Assembly (NCBI RefSeq): GCF_016427535.1
Contig: NZ_JAELXV010000003.1
Span: 310,001-374,000, forward strand
Source of the DNA: Hymenobacter sp. BT559
GTDB taxonomy: Bacteria; Bacteroidota; Bacteroidia; Cytophagales; Hymenobacteraceae
Direction: 5' to 3'
Length of the DNA stretch: 64,000 nt
A program made the position numbers and the translations under genes. Under the pieces are notes generated by a model. The model was not told the DNA's origin. It made no database searches and worked only from the letters and a program-made list of their open reading frames with translations. Shown piece by piece: positions 1-8,523 of this stretch; position 1 is the first letter of the stretch; every line of letters begins with the position of its first letter.

Positions 1-1
1 C

Positions 2-268
2 ACTCGCACGGTAGTGCTGCACGGCCGCATTCTAAACGAAAAAGGCTTGCCGCTGGCTGGGGCCACCGTGCTGCAGAAGGGTACTGCTTATGGCACCAGC
101 ACTGATGCCAACGGCAACTATAGCCTGCGCGTGGCGGCGGGCAGCCAGGCTACGCTTCAGTATGGCTATGGCGGCTATACCGAGCAGGAAATGAAGGCTG
201 TTAATGCCACGTCTGCTGTAGTGCTGCAGCCTAAGCAGGGCAAGCGCAAGCACTGGCTATTCTTCTAA
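2..268 (+). CDS. Carboxypeptidase-regulatory-like domain protein, C-terminal fragment (5' end outside window)
   Basis: The reading frame is open to the left edge, so this is the last ~88 residues of a longer protein; the GTG at 14 is probably internal. The visible part is a CarboxypepD_reg-like (CNA-B/TonB N-terminal type) beta-sandwich: VVLHGRI, then GLPLAGATV, then GTSTDANGNYSL. This pattern is typical of Bacteroidota surface proteins and SusC-like receptors. It ends in a short basic tail (KQGKRKHWLFF), so here the domain is C-terminal and no TonB barrel follows. The function of the full protein cannot be told from this piece. A hairpin terminator lies ~300 bp downstream at 570-597. Confidence 0.6.
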   Translation, partial: TRTVVLHGRILNEKGLPLAGATVLQKGTAYGTSTDANGNYSLRVAAGSQATLQYGYGGYTEQEMKAVNATSAVVLQPKQGKRKHWLFF

Positions 269-673
269 TAGCGTTAATGGCAGAAGACTGCTTATGTGGC
301 AAACGCTGTAAATAACCTCGCTGACAAAGAGAGTAAAGTCATCACAGTGGAACTGCACGTCTTGGTTGCGCCAGCTATAGCCAACGTTACCTAGGGTACT
401 GCGCTGACTTCGCACGCCAATTCCCTTCCTCATGACCTTGTGGTGGATAACAAGTTCATTCACTGCGTAGTGGATTGGCGTAAAACAAACCCGGCGCTAT
501 TGCCCGCGAAATATTGCGGTTGCACGCCGGGCAAATAAACTAGCCAGTAGCAACCCGGATAGTTTGCCGAAAGCCCACCCGATTTCGGGTGGGCTTTTGT
601 GCGCCTAGGAATAGCTTCAAGCCGGCGGCTGCGCTTTTGCGTACTATGCCAAATTCTTTGATGCTTCTCTCGT
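269..673. other. Intergenic stretch, terminator only
   Basis: About 400 bp without a supportable gene. A 68-codon minus-strand ORF (257-463) has no recognisable motif and overlaps the preceding gene. The one clear element is the hairpin at 570-597. Confidence 0.5.
570..597 (+). terminator. Intrinsic terminator hairpin
   Basis: A 12-bp perfect stem (AAAGCCCACCCG pairing with CGGGTGGGCTTT) with a 4-nt ATTT loop, followed by a short T-rich end. It would end transcription from the left-edge gene before the DUF4126 gene. Confidence 0.65.
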
Positions 674-1180
674 ATGACTTCTTCTCACAAATCGCGCGGT
701 GCTAAGTTTTGGCCCGCGTTGGGCTTTGCCGCGCTGGCGGGCTCACGAGCTACCTCAGGGCCTGCTTTCCTAAGCCAATATCTTTCACAGCAGGCACTAG
801 CGCCAGCGCTGGCAGGCTCGCCGCTCCGCTTTTTGGCCAAGCCGGGCGCTACTACCGCGCTGCGGTTTCTTATTGCCGGCGAGTTTGTGGGCGATAAGTT
901 GCCGAATACGCCCAACCGCATTGTGCCAATGCAGCTTTCGACACGCGCTACCTCGGGCGCGCTAGTAGGAGCTACGGTGTACAAGAGCAAGGGCGGCAGC
1001 GCCCTAGGTGGTGCGCTAGTGGGGGCACTTGGCGCAGTGGCAGCTACGTACCTCACGTTTTACCTGCGTCAAGCTATTAGCCAGAAAACCAGCACAAACA
1101 CGAGCCTTGTCGGGGCAGGCGAAGATGCGCTGGTGCTGGGCCTTGGGGCAGCGCTGGCCAAGAGCCAAAAGCAGTCGTAA
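674..1180 (+). CDS. DUF4126-like small integral membrane protein
   Basis: 168 residues, hydrophobic and Gly/Ala-rich. The pattern matches the DUF4126 family: an N-terminal FAALAGSRATSGPAF segment, a middle AGEFVGDKLPNTPNRI motif, then a glycine-rich repeat (SGALVGATVY, GGALVGALGAVAATYL) forming likely membrane helices. The role of DUF4126 proteins is unknown. The gene stands alone between the terminator at 570 and a strong hairpin at 1240-1282. The ATG at 674 is the first in frame and gives a normal family length. Confidence 0.6.
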   Translation: MTSSHKSRGAKFWPALGFAALAGSRATSGPAFLSQYLSQQALAPALAGSPLRFLAKPGATTALRFLIAGEFVGDKLPNTPNRIVPMQLSTRATSGALVGATVYKSKGGSALGGALVGALGAVAATYLTFYLRQAISQKTSTNTSLVGAGEDALVLGLGAALAKSQKQS

Positions 1181-1239
1181 GATGAACTGACTGCTCTCGG
1201 GCACTAGGTCGCACATTTTGGGCGGGCTACTTGTTAAGA

Positions 1240-1282
1240 ACGCGGGCGTAGCGGGCGAGGTATTCGCCCGCTACGCCCGCGT
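1240..1282 (+). terminator. Strong GC-rich hairpin between the DUF4126 gene and lpdA
   Basis: A 19-bp perfect stem (1240-1258 with 1264-1282) and a 5-nt loop, but no good T-tract. It separates two co-oriented genes and ends exactly at the start of the TATCTTTG box that may be the lpdA promoter. Confidence 0.5.
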
Positions 1283-1289
1283 ATCTTTG
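1282..1289 (+). promoter_or_regulatory. Possible Bacteroidota -7 element upstream of lpdA
   Basis: TATCTTTG fits the Bacteroidota housekeeping -7 consensus TAnnTTTG and lies 43 bp before the lpdA ATG. No convincing -33 TTG box is seen because the hairpin occupies that position, so the call is tentative. Confidence 0.3.
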
Positions 1290-1331
1290 CCGGGCTGGCC
1301 GGATGGTTAGCCCTACCCGTTTTTTGCGATT

Positions 1332-2738
1332 ATGAATCAATATGATGTCACCGTCATCGGCTCGGGCCCTGGCGGATATGTAGCCGCCATCCGGTGCGCC
1401 CAGCTGGGCCTCAAAACTGCGCTTATCGAGAAGTATCCGACCCTAGGTGGCACTTGCCTCAATGTGGGCTGTATTCCGAGCAAGGCGCTGCTTGACTCTT
1501 CGGAGCACTACCACAACGCCCACACGGCGTTTGCCGACCACGGCATCGGGCTCGATAACCTGACGGTGGACATGAACCGCATGATAGACCGCAAGGCTGG
1601 CGTGGTGAAGGCTAATGTGGACGGCATCGCCTATCTGATGAAAAAGAACAAAATCGACGTGCTCACCGGCGTCGGCTCGTTCGTTGATAAAAATCACCTC
1701 AGCATCGCGCCCACTGAGGGCGGCGAGGCGCAGCAAATAGAGACGAAGAACGTCATTATCGCCACTGGCTCCAAGCCCACGGTGCTGCCGTTCATTAAGC
1801 AGGACAAGCAGCGCATCATCACCAGCACCGAGGCCCTGAACATTCGCGAAGTACCCAAGCACATGATAGTGATTGGCGGCGGCGTGATTGGCCTCGAAAT
1901 GGCTTCTGTGTATGCCCGCTTAGGTGCCAAGGTATCGGTGGTAGAGTTCATGGACAGCATCATCCCAACCATGGACCGCGGCCTAGGTAAGGAATTGCGC
2001 CGCGTGCTGGGCAAAATCGGCATCGAGTTTTTCTTCTCGCATAAAGTTACCGGCGCTACCCGCGATGGCGACAACGTGACCGTGACCGCTACCAACGCCA
2101 AGGGCGAGGAGGTGAAATTTGAGGGCGATTACTGCCTCGTGGCCGTGGGCCGCGTTCCTTATACCGCTGGCCTCAACCTAGAGGCTGCCGGCGTAGAAAT
2201 GGAAGAGCGCGGCCGCATCAAGGTCGATGAGCACCTGCAAACCAACGTGCCCGGCATCTACGCCATTGGCGACGTGGTGCGCGGCGCCATGCTGGCCCAC
2301 AAGGCTGAGGAAGAAGGCGTGTTCGTGGCCGAGACCATCGTGGGTCAGAAGCCGCACATCAACTACTTGCTAATACCTGGCGTGGTGTACACCTGGCCCG
2401 AAGTGGCTGGCGTGGGCTACACCGAGGAGCAGCTCAAGGAGCAGGGTAAGGCCTACAAAGTGGGTTCGTTCCCCTTCAAAGCCAGCGGCCGCGCCCGTGC
2501 CAGCGGCGACACCGACGGCTTTGTGAAGGTGCTGGCCGACAAAACCACCGACGAAATCCTAGGTGTGCACATGATAGGACCGCGCATCGCCGACCTCATC
2601 GCCGAAGCCGTGACGGCCATGGAGTTCCGCGCCTCCGCCGAGGACGTGGCCCGCATGAGCCACTCGCACCCCACCTACGCCGAGGCCATGAAAGAGGCCT
2701 GCTTGGCGGCTACCGAGAATCGGGCAATTCACATGTAA
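1332..2738 (+). CDS. lpdA: Dihydrolipoyl dehydrogenase (E3)
   Basis: The shared E3 flavoprotein of 2-oxoacid dehydrogenase complexes; it reoxidises dihydrolipoyl groups and passes electrons through FAD to NAD+. The 468-residue length is normal. The FAD-binding GSGPGG motif is at residues 10-15, the redox-active disulfide is GGTCLNVGCIPSK (Cys42 and Cys47), the NAD-binding IGGGVIGLEMAS segment is near residue 182, and the catalytic His-Glu pair is in HPTYAE near residue 446. It is monocistronic here, bounded by hairpins on both sides, and no E1 or E2 genes are adjacent. The identification is secure. Confidence 0.95.
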   Translation: MNQYDVTVIGSGPGGYVAAIRCAQLGLKTALIEKYPTLGGTCLNVGCIPSKALLDSSEHYHNAHTAFADHGIGLDNLTVDMNRMIDRKAGVVKANVDGIAYLMKKNKIDVLTGVGSFVDKNHLSIAPTEGGEAQQIETKNVIIATGSKPTVLPFIKQDKQRIITSTEALNIREVPKHMIVIGGGVIGLEMASVYARLGAKVSVVEFMDSIIPTMDRGLGKELRRVLGKIGIEFFFSHKVTGATRDGDNVTVTATNAKGEEVKFEGDYCLVAVGRVPYTAGLNLEAAGVEMEERGRIKVDEHLQTNVPGIYAIGDVVRGAMLAHKAEEEGVFVAETIVGQKPHINYLLIPGVVYTWPEVAGVGYTEEQLKEQGKAYKVGSFPFKASGRARASGDTDGFVKVLADKTTDEILGVHMIGPRIADLIAEAVTAMEFRASAEDVARMSHSHPTYAEAMKEACLAATENRAIHM

Positions 2739-2762
2739 TACCCCCCACCCTGCGGTAGAAAT

Positions 2763-2803
2763 ACAAAAGCGGCTGAAGCTCTAGGAGCTTCAGCCGCTTT
2801 TGT
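2763..2803. terminator. Bidirectional terminator, lpdA / SUFU gene
   Basis: A perfect 19-bp stem with a 3-nt loop between convergent genes. An A-run and a T-run flank it, so it can terminate transcription in both directions. Confidence 0.8.
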
Positions 2804-2823
2804 TTGGTATAGTTTTTATTAGC

Positions 2824-3603
2824 TCAGGCCAGCGCCGTATTTGGCCGGTTCAAGTCCAGTACGTCGTTGGTGTCGAAAACCTCGAAGCGGTCGATGAGCG
2901 CATCCACGCCTTGCTCCATTTTTAAGTCCATTTCCTCGCGGTAGATGGGGTAGAGGGTATAGAAATGCACCGTTTTATCGGGGTTGATTTCCAGCGTTTG
3001 AAACTCTTCGGGTAAGCTGAGGGCGGTGAGCAGCAGCATGCAGCCCAGCGCGGTATTGTCGGCGAAGGGCGTGGCGTCTTCGCCGTTGGGGATGGTGTGG
3101 CCGAAACCCAGCCAGGTGCCGTACTCATGGGGCAGGCGAGCCAGCAGTTTCAGCCAGCGGATGGGCCAGTACGTGTTTTCATCTTCGAAAGCCTCGGCCA
3201 TGTCGGCCGGGTCGGGGGGGATGCGCCAAGTGCTGGGCAGCAAGATGCACAGCTCGGCAAAAGGTGGGGCGTCGTCGGGGCTGGCTTCAGGCGGTACGGT
3301 CATGGGCCGGTCGCTCATGCCCGAGGTGATGAGGGCGTAAAAAGGGAAGTCGGCGCTGGGGGCCACCACATGCACGTCGAGGTGTACCTTGTCGGAGATG
3401 AGTTCGTGGTACACGCCTTGCACCGGCCCTAGGTGCCGCTCGATGTGGTCGGCAATGGCCGTAATGGTCACGTCGTCGCCACTGGCCAGTTCAAACGGGG
3501 CAGGCGCCACGCCATCGTAGCGGTAGATGGGCGCGCCCGAGGGCGTCAGTTCCGGCTCGTCGTCTGGGCCGGAGTGGGAGGGGGAAGTGGGCGAATTAGC
3601 CAT
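2824..3603 (-). CDS. Suppressor-of-fused (SUFU) domain protein
   Basis: 259 residues. After a ~30-residue polar, proline-rich N-terminus comes a SUFU-like domain: GPVQGVYHELISDKVHLDVHVV, then YALITSGMSDRPM, PFAELCILLPS, PIRWLKLLARLPHEYGTWLGFGHTIPN, and a C-terminal FYTLYPIYREEMDLKME segment. The family is common in bacteria as stand-alone proteins or as immunity proteins to polymorphic toxins; its name comes from the unrelated eukaryotic Hedgehog context. No toxin gene is adjacent, so a housekeeping or orphan immunity role cannot be decided. The domain call is firm; the function is unknown. Confidence 0.8.
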   Translation of the reverse strand: MANSPTSPSHSGPDDEPELTPSGAPIYRYDGVAPAPFELASGDDVTITAIADHIERHLGPVQGVYHELISDKVHLDVHVVAPSADFPFYALITSGMSDRPMTVPPEASPDDAPPFAELCILLPSTWRIPPDPADMAEAFEDENTYWPIRWLKLLARLPHEYGTWLGFGHTIPNGEDATPFADNTALGCMLLLTALSLPEEFQTLEINPDKTVHFYTLYPIYREEMDLKMEQGVDALIDRFEVFDTNDVLDLNRPNTALA

Positions 3604-3754
3604 GCGCGGCTATACGGCGTTAGTTTGCGGCAAGGTTGCTGAGACGAGCTTCCGGCTTTTGGTATAGCTACTAAACAGCCTTTAAGACAGGGGCAAAAAC
3701 AAGAATTGTCGGTACACTTTGTAATGTTGTGCTGCCTGCTTTAGTACTCAGTCC

Positions 3755-5755
3755 ATGCGTCTACTTCTCCTCTTGGCTAGTTGCGTGCTGCCGCTCGCCG
3801 CCCGCGCCCAAACGGCCCCCGCCGATACGGCCACCTTTCTACTGCACAAATTCGCGCAGCGTATCGGCAAGGAAACCTACCGCCTCACGCGCACCCCGCA
3901 GGCGTACACTTACGACGTCGCTTTCCGGTTCGTAGACCGGGGCTCGCCAGTGGCGCTCACCGCCCAAATCGCTACTACACCCGCCGGCGAGCCGCTGCGC
4001 CTGGCTGTGAAGGGGCAGACCTCGCGCTTCAGCAGCATCAACGATACGGTGAGCCTTGGGGCCGATGGGCAGGCCCGCATCCGCATCAATGAGGCGGTGC
4101 ATACCGAGCCGCGGCCGGCCTTGAGCTTTCCGGTGGCGGGCTATGCGCCGGGCACTGGGCAGTGGCTGCTGCTGCGCTACTGGCAGCAGCACGGCCGCCC
4201 CGCTAGCCTAAATATGCTGCCCAGCGGCACGGTGCGCATCCGCGAAGATGGAATAGATACCCTACAATATCAGAACCAGCCGCTGCTACTGCGACGCTAC
4301 GTGCTTAAGGGCCTCGTGTGGGGCAACGAGCTGCTCTGGACCGACCAGCAGGGCAACCTCGTGGGTCTCATCACCAATGACGCCGAGGGCGACAAGCTAG
4401 AGTTGATGGCCCAGTCCTACGAGGCATTACTGCCAGCGCTTATCAGCCGGGCAGCACGGCGCGGCATGCAGTTGTTTCGGGCCGAGATGGGCGCGGCGGC
4501 CACCCGACCAGCTGCCCCGGTTCCGCTTCTGGCCGTGGTGGGCGGCACGGTGGTCGATGTGGTGCGGGGCCGCCGCATCCCCAAGGCCACGGTACTACTG
4601 CAGGGCGGTAAGGTGCTGAAGGTGGGGCCGGCCACGGCTGTAGCCATCCCGAAAGGTGCGCGCATAATCCGGGCTGAGGGTAAAACGGTGCTGCCGGGGT
4701 TGTGGGACATGCACGCCCATTTTCAGCAGGCCGAATGGGGGCCAGCCTACCTGGCTGCCGGCGTGACCACTGTACGCGACTGCGGCAACGAGTTTGCCTA
4801 TATCAACGCTGTGCAGCGCGCTATCGACAGTGGGCAGGGGGTAGGGCCGGGCATTCTCAAGGCCGGCCTCATCGATGGCAGCGGGCCGCGCACCCTAGGT
4901 ATCGAAATAGCCGATACCCCGGCCGAAGCGGTGCGACTAGTGCAGCGCTACAAGGCCAGCGGCTTTGCCCAAATCAAGCTCTACAGCTCGGTGAAGCCCG
5001 CAGTAGTACACGCCGTATGTGCCGAAGCGCACCGCCTGGGCCTTACGGTTACGGGCCACATCCCTGACGACATGACCCTGTTACAAGGCGTGGCGGCGGG
5101 CATGGACCAGGTCAATCATATCAACTACGTGGTGCGGCTGCTACGCCGCAACCCCGACGGCTCGGTTATTCTTACCGACACCACAGCCGCTCGCGTCTTT
5201 GCCTTCCTCAAAGCCCATCGCACGGTTATCGACCCCACAGTGGGAGTGTTTGAGCTGGCGTACCGCTCGACCAAAGACGATATTATGGCCATCGAGCCTG
5301 CCTACCTGCGGCTGCCGCAGCCTTTGCAGGCGCTGTTTGTGAACATGGGCCAAGACCCGGCCGATGCGGCTAAGTCGGCCTCTTACGTAGCCAGCTACCC
5401 GCTCCTCGTAAAAGCGCTTAACGACCACGGCATCCCGGTGGTGGCAGGCACCGACATGGGCTTTCCTGGCACTAGCCTAGCTCGTGAATTGGAACTGTAT
5501 GTGCAGGGCGGCCTCACGCCCATGCAAGCGCTGCAAACGGCTACCATCGCCGCTGCTCGCGCCCTGAAGCTGGATGCCCGTGCTGGTTCGCTCGACCCCG
5601 GCAAGCAGGCCGACCTAGTCCTCATCGACGGCGACCCGCTGGCTCATATTCGAGACATCCGACAGGTGCAACTAGTGGTGAAAGCCGGACAAGTATACGA
5701 GCCCGCTCAACTTCGTCGGCTGGCCGACTACTCCGAGTTGGTCGGGCCTAGGTAG
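3755..5755 (+). CDS. Secreted metal-dependent amidohydrolase with N-terminal extension
   Basis: 666 residues. A signal peptide (MRLLLLLASCVLPLAARAQ) predicts export. Residues ~30-250 are a beta-rich region without known catalytic motifs. From about residue 265 an amidohydrolase (imidazolonepropionase/prolidase-like) domain follows: GLWDMHAHF carries the HxH metal pair, VTGHIPDD and QVNHINYV supply later histidines, and GTDMGFPG the C-terminal aspartate. The tail GSLDPGKQADLVLIDGDPL is the usual end of this superfamily. Substrate unknown; secreted members often act on peptides or cyclic amides. A single-gene unit closed by the terminator at 5770-5806. Confidence 0.85.
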   Translation: MRLLLLLASCVLPLAARAQTAPADTATFLLHKFAQRIGKETYRLTRTPQAYTYDVAFRFVDRGSPVALTAQIATTPAGEPLRLAVKGQTSRFSSINDTVSLGADGQARIRINEAVHTEPRPALSFPVAGYAPGTGQWLLLRYWQQHGRPASLNMLPSGTVRIREDGIDTLQYQNQPLLLRRYVLKGLVWGNELLWTDQQGNLVGLITNDAEGDKLELMAQSYEALLPALISRAARRGMQLFRAEMGAAATRPAAPVPLLAVVGGTVVDVVRGRRIPKATVLLQGGKVLKVGPATAVAIPKGARIIRAEGKTVLPGLWDMHAHFQQAEWGPAYLAAGVTTVRDCGNEFAYINAVQRAIDSGQGVGPGILKAGLIDGSGPRTLGIEIADTPAEAVRLVQRYKASGFAQIKLYSSVKPAVVHAVCAEAHRLGLTVTGHIPDDMTLLQGVAAGMDQVNHINYVVRLLRRNPDGSVILTDTTAARVFAFLKAHRTVIDPTVGVFELAYRSTKDDIMAIEPAYLRLPQPLQALFVNMGQDPADAAKSASYVASYPLLVKALNDHGIPVVAGTDMGFPGTSLARELELYVQGGLTPMQALQTATIAAARALKLDARAGSLDPGKQADLVLIDGDPLAHIRDIRQVQLVVKAGQVYEPAQLRRLADYSELVGPR

Positions 5756-5769
5756 GGGGGAGCCACACG

Positions 5770-5806
5770 CAAAAGCCCTACGCTACTGAGTAGCGCAGGG
5801 CTTTTG
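5770..5806. terminator. Bidirectional terminator, amidohydrolase / cold-shock gene
   Basis: A 17-bp stem with one mismatch and a 3-nt loop between convergent genes, flanked by A and T runs. Confidence 0.75.
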
Positions 5807-5858
5807 TTAAAATGATGGGCGCATAAAGTAGCCCTATATATGCTTGTGCAGCAGTCGC

Positions 5859-6320
5859 CTAGCTAGCCAGCTTTACGCGCACAGCCGTTGGACCCTTCAT
5901 GCCGGGCTCTACTTCGAAGGTCACTTTGTTGCCTTCTTTCAGCGTGAGGCCACCTAGGGCGTTGGCGTGCACGAAAATGCTTTCCTGCGAAGCTTGGTCT
6001 TTGATGAAGCCGTAGCCTTTCGAGTCATTGAAGAATGACACGGTGCCAGTGCGCAGCGTGTCTTCGGGCTCGCGGTCTTCTTGCTTGGGCACGCCAATTT
6101 GAATGCTTTCGACAGAGATTTCCTTACGCTTGCGCGTGGGGTCGGGCGGCGTGTTCGTGATGTTGCCGTCCTCATCTACATAAGCAAGCATATCCTCTAG
6201 GCTCTGGCCCGAGGTAGCATTGGCTTGGCGCTCTTTGCGCTTCTCTTCTTTGTCGTTCTTCTTCTTTAGGCGCTTCTTCTCGTTTTCCTTTTTGCTAAAG
6301 GTTTCCTGTGCTCTTGCCAT
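5859..6320 (-). CDS. Cold-shock-domain protein with charged N-terminal extension
   Basis: 153 residues from the ATG at 6320. The first ~45 residues are a Lys/Glu-rich helix (KKENEKKRLKKKNDKEEKRK). The C-terminal ~65 residues are a cold-shock OB-fold with the RNP1 motif KGYGFI and RNP2 motif IFVHA, so the protein probably binds single-stranded RNA or DNA. A longer upstream frame to 6497 exists, but it would overlap the neighbouring pseudouridine synthase gene and encodes an unrelated basic stretch, so the internal ATG starting MARAQETF is preferred. This long-tailed form is common in Bacteroidota; it may be an RNA chaperone. Confidence 0.88.
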   Translation of the reverse strand: MARAQETFSKKENEKKRLKKKNDKEEKRKERQANATSGQSLEDMLAYVDEDGNITNTPPDPTRKRKEISVESIQIGVPKQEDREPEDTLRTGTVSFFNDSKGYGFIKDQASQESIFVHANALGGLTLKEGNKVTFEVEPGMKGPTAVRVKLAS

Positions 6321-6427
6321 AGATGCTTGGTAGCGGTATCGTTGGGTTAGTGTCTTATACTGAAAAGGATAAAACAGCCAATTAGATTCCGCCGAAGGTA
6401 CGAAAAATAACTTAGTTATCTGCTTTT

Positions 6428-7048
6428 TTACAGAAGTGCTACGTCCGCGACAGCTAGCTCTTGCACTTGGCCGGGCGCCAGGTCGCCTAGGTGCCACGGT
6501 CCGATGCGTACGCGCACCAGCCGCAGGGTGGGTAGGCCCACGGCAGCGGTCATCTTCCTCACCTGGCGAAACTTGCCTTCCGTGAGCGTGAGCGACAGCC
6601 AGCTAGTAGGGCCATGCCGGTCGTCGCGCACGGGCCGCGCCCGCGGGGCGAGGTCCGGCGCCTGCGCCAGCCCGCGGGCTAGGCATGGCCCTGTGCGGTA
6701 GGCCTTGCCCTGAATGCTGATGGCGACGCCCTGCCGCAGCTGGGCCAGGGCGTCGTCGGTGACGAGGCCATCGACCTGGGCATAGTACTCTTTTTCTATG
6801 TGGTGGCTGCGCACCGCCTCGCTCAGCCTGCCATCGGTGGTGAGTAGCAGCAGGCCCTCGCTGTCTTCGTCGAGCCGGCCCACAGCCATGGTGCCGGGCG
6901 GAAAATCGTAGAGCTCACCTAGGAAGCGTTTGAGGCGGGCCTCGCGTGGGAAGGCACTAATGAACTGACTGAGGTAGCCAGCGGGTTTGTGCAATAAAAA
7001 GTGGCGGTGCAGCTCAGTGGGCTCCGTCAAGGAAGGGTCGATGGTCAA
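6428..7048 (-). CDS. RluE/RsuA-family pseudouridine synthase
   Basis: 206 residues. The catalytic block is GRLDEDSEGLLLLTTDGRLS, where the Asp after GRL is the nucleophile that converts uridine to pseudouridine in rRNA. The start HRHFLLHKPAGYLSQF and the C-terminal EGKFRQVRKMTAAVGLPTLRLVRVRIG are diagnostic of the RluE/RsuA/RluB group. No S4 domain is present, which favours the RluE type (23S rRNA U2457). It starts 6 bp after the yraN stop, so the two probably form one minus-strand operon. Confidence 0.88.
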   Translation of the reverse strand: MTIDPSLTEPTELHRHFLLHKPAGYLSQFISAFPREARLKRFLGELYDFPPGTMAVGRLDEDSEGLLLLTTDGRLSEAVRSHHIEKEYYAQVDGLVTDDALAQLRQGVAISIQGKAYRTGPCLARGLAQAPDLAPRARPVRDDRHGPTSWLSLTLTEGKFRQVRKMTAAVGLPTLRLVRVRIGPWHLGDLAPGQVQELAVADVALL

Positions 7049-7054
7049 GGTAAT

Positions 7055-7414
7055 CTAGTAAAAAGCATCTTCAAACAGCTCTATCCGAAAGCCTTGGCTG
7101 AGATGAGTGAGAGCTAGAATGTCGAAGCGAATGTCGCCGGTCCAATTTAGCTCTTCCTGCAAGTGCGTAGCAGCCAATCGGAAAAGCTCTTTCTTGCGGG
7201 GCGAGACGAAGGTTTCGGGCGGGCCGTACTGGCTGCCCGACCGGGTTTTGACTTCTACAAACACGAGCAGCTCCTGGCCGCGCTGGGCAACTAAGTCTAC
7301 CTCGGCTCGGCCGTGGCGGTAGCTGCGCAGCAGCACCGCATAGCCGGCTTGCTGGTAAAATGCAGCGGCTGCCTCCTCGCCAGCCCGGCCTAGCGCATGG
7401 GCAGATGTAGTCAT
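7055..7414 (-). CDS. YraN / UPF0102 family nuclease-fold protein
   Basis: 119 residues from the ATG at 7414 (MTTSAHALGRAGEEAAAAF), matching the family's usual ~120-residue length; a longer frame to 7513 adds a non-conserved 33-residue leader and is not preferred. The core HGRAEVDLVAQRGQELLVFVEVKTRS has the E-x-D...E-x-K arrangement of PD-(D/E)xK-like nucleases. UPF0102 proteins are widespread; their substrate is not well established. Lies directly upstream of the pseudouridine synthase. Confidence 0.88.
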   Translation of the reverse strand: MTTSAHALGRAGEEAAAAFYQQAGYAVLLRSYRHGRAEVDLVAQRGQELLVFVEVKTRSGSQYGPPETFVSPRKKELFRLAATHLQEELNWTGDIRFDILALTHLSQGFRIELFEDAFY

Positions 7415-7492
7415 GAAAAAATAAAGCAAGTGCTGCCGGCAGCTTGCGTGTTGCCACCTGCCCGGCCCCAAGCCAAAGCCTGCGGCGCGAAG

Positions 7493-7500
7493 TACCTTTG
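7493..7500 (+). promoter_or_regulatory. Possible -7 element for lipB
   Basis: TACCTTTG fits TAnnTTTG and lies 48 bp before the ATG of lipB, in the gap between divergent yraN and lipB. No matching TTG at the -33 position is seen. Confidence 0.35.
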
Positions 7501-7547
7501 TATAACCGTTCATCGCGCCTCAAACGCGCGCCTTGTCTTCAGAAGCT

Positions 7548-8336
7548 ATGGATTTTTACTCGGCCTGCGCCGCCCCAGTTGCTCTTAGCCCAGGCGAAAA
7601 TACTCAACCCGAGCTAGTGTCCGGCTCTAGGTGCCTGCAGGTGCAGCGTTTAGGGCTTGTGCCTTACGTGCCTACCTGGGATTTGCAAGAGCAGCTACTG
7701 GCCGATACCCTGGCCATTAAGGCTGCTAACCGCGTGGCCGAAGCTGCTGGCCAGCCTCAGCAGCCCACGCCTAACCACGTGCTTTGCTGCCAGCACCCGC
7801 CCACCTACACCCTAGGCAAGAGCGGCAAGCCCGAGCACCTGCTGCTCGACGACGCAGCCCTGGCGGCGCACGGTGCCACCTTCCACCGCATCAATCGTGG
7901 AGGCGACATTACCTTTCACGGACCTGGCCAGCTAGTAGTGTATCCGCTGCTGGACCTCGAAAACTATCGGCCCGATATTCATTGGTACTTGCGAGCGCTG
8001 GAGGAGGCCGTTATTCAAACGCTGAAGCTATACGGACTGCAGCCCGGACGCATTGCGGGGCTTACCGGCGTGTGGCTCGATTGGGAGGAGGGAGCGCCTA
8101 ATCCGCGCAAAATCTGCGCCATGGGCGTGCGCTGTAGCCGCTGGGTAACCCTGCACGGCTTAGCCCTCAATGTAAATACGGACCTCAGCTACTTTGGCTA
8201 CATCGTGCCCTGCGGTATTGCCGATAAAGCTGTGACCTCGCTGCAAGCCGAGCTAGGGCATGCCGTGGCTATCGAAGAGGTGCAAGAGCAGTTACTGGAG
8301 CACTTGCGCGAGCAGCTAGGTGCTAGCTTTGGCTAA
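7548..8336 (+). CDS. lipB: Octanoyltransferase (lipoate-protein ligase B)
   Basis: Transfers the octanoyl group from acyl carrier protein to lipoyl domains, the first step of lipoate synthesis; functionally linked to the E3 gene lpdA 5 kb upstream. Motifs: RGGDITFHGPGQLVVYPLLDL (conserved substrate pocket with His), the lysine in RKICAMGVR, and the catalytic cysteine in YIVPCGIADKAVTS. The ATG at 7548 gives 262 residues; a TTG 15 bp upstream is possible. The N-terminus is about 30 residues longer than in E. coli LipB. Confidence 0.93.
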   Translation: MDFYSACAAPVALSPGENTQPELVSGSRCLQVQRLGLVPYVPTWDLQEQLLADTLAIKAANRVAEAAGQPQQPTPNHVLCCQHPPTYTLGKSGKPEHLLLDDAALAAHGATFHRINRGGDITFHGPGQLVVYPLLDLENYRPDIHWYLRALEEAVIQTLKLYGLQPGRIAGLTGVWLDWEEGAPNPRKICAMGVRCSRWVTLHGLALNVNTDLSYFGYIVPCGIADKAVTSLQAELGHAVAIEEVQEQLLEHLREQLGASFG

Positions 8337-8523
8337 GGCTGCCGAGGTGGTGGCACTTGACAAGGAAGAAATTAAAATTTAAGGCTTTAACTGTTGATGA
8401 GCAGAGTGCTATGCAGTTATTGTCGAGTATAAATAAGCCGGCTATAATGTGTCTTGCAAAAGGTAGCCGCTTTTCACTGATTAGGACCGACGTGTATTCT
8501 GGTGCGCCGGGCCGTAATGCCTC

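Noticed and set aside
257..463. 68-codon minus-strand ORF in the first gap
   Set aside because: No recognisable features, overlaps the preceding gene.
1240..1282. Riboswitch or leader element of lpdA
   Set aside because: A simple GC-rich hairpin with no conserved aptamer features; more likely a terminator of the upstream gene.
7414..7513. Longer start for the YraN-like gene
   Set aside because: Adds 33 non-conserved residues and exceeds the family length.
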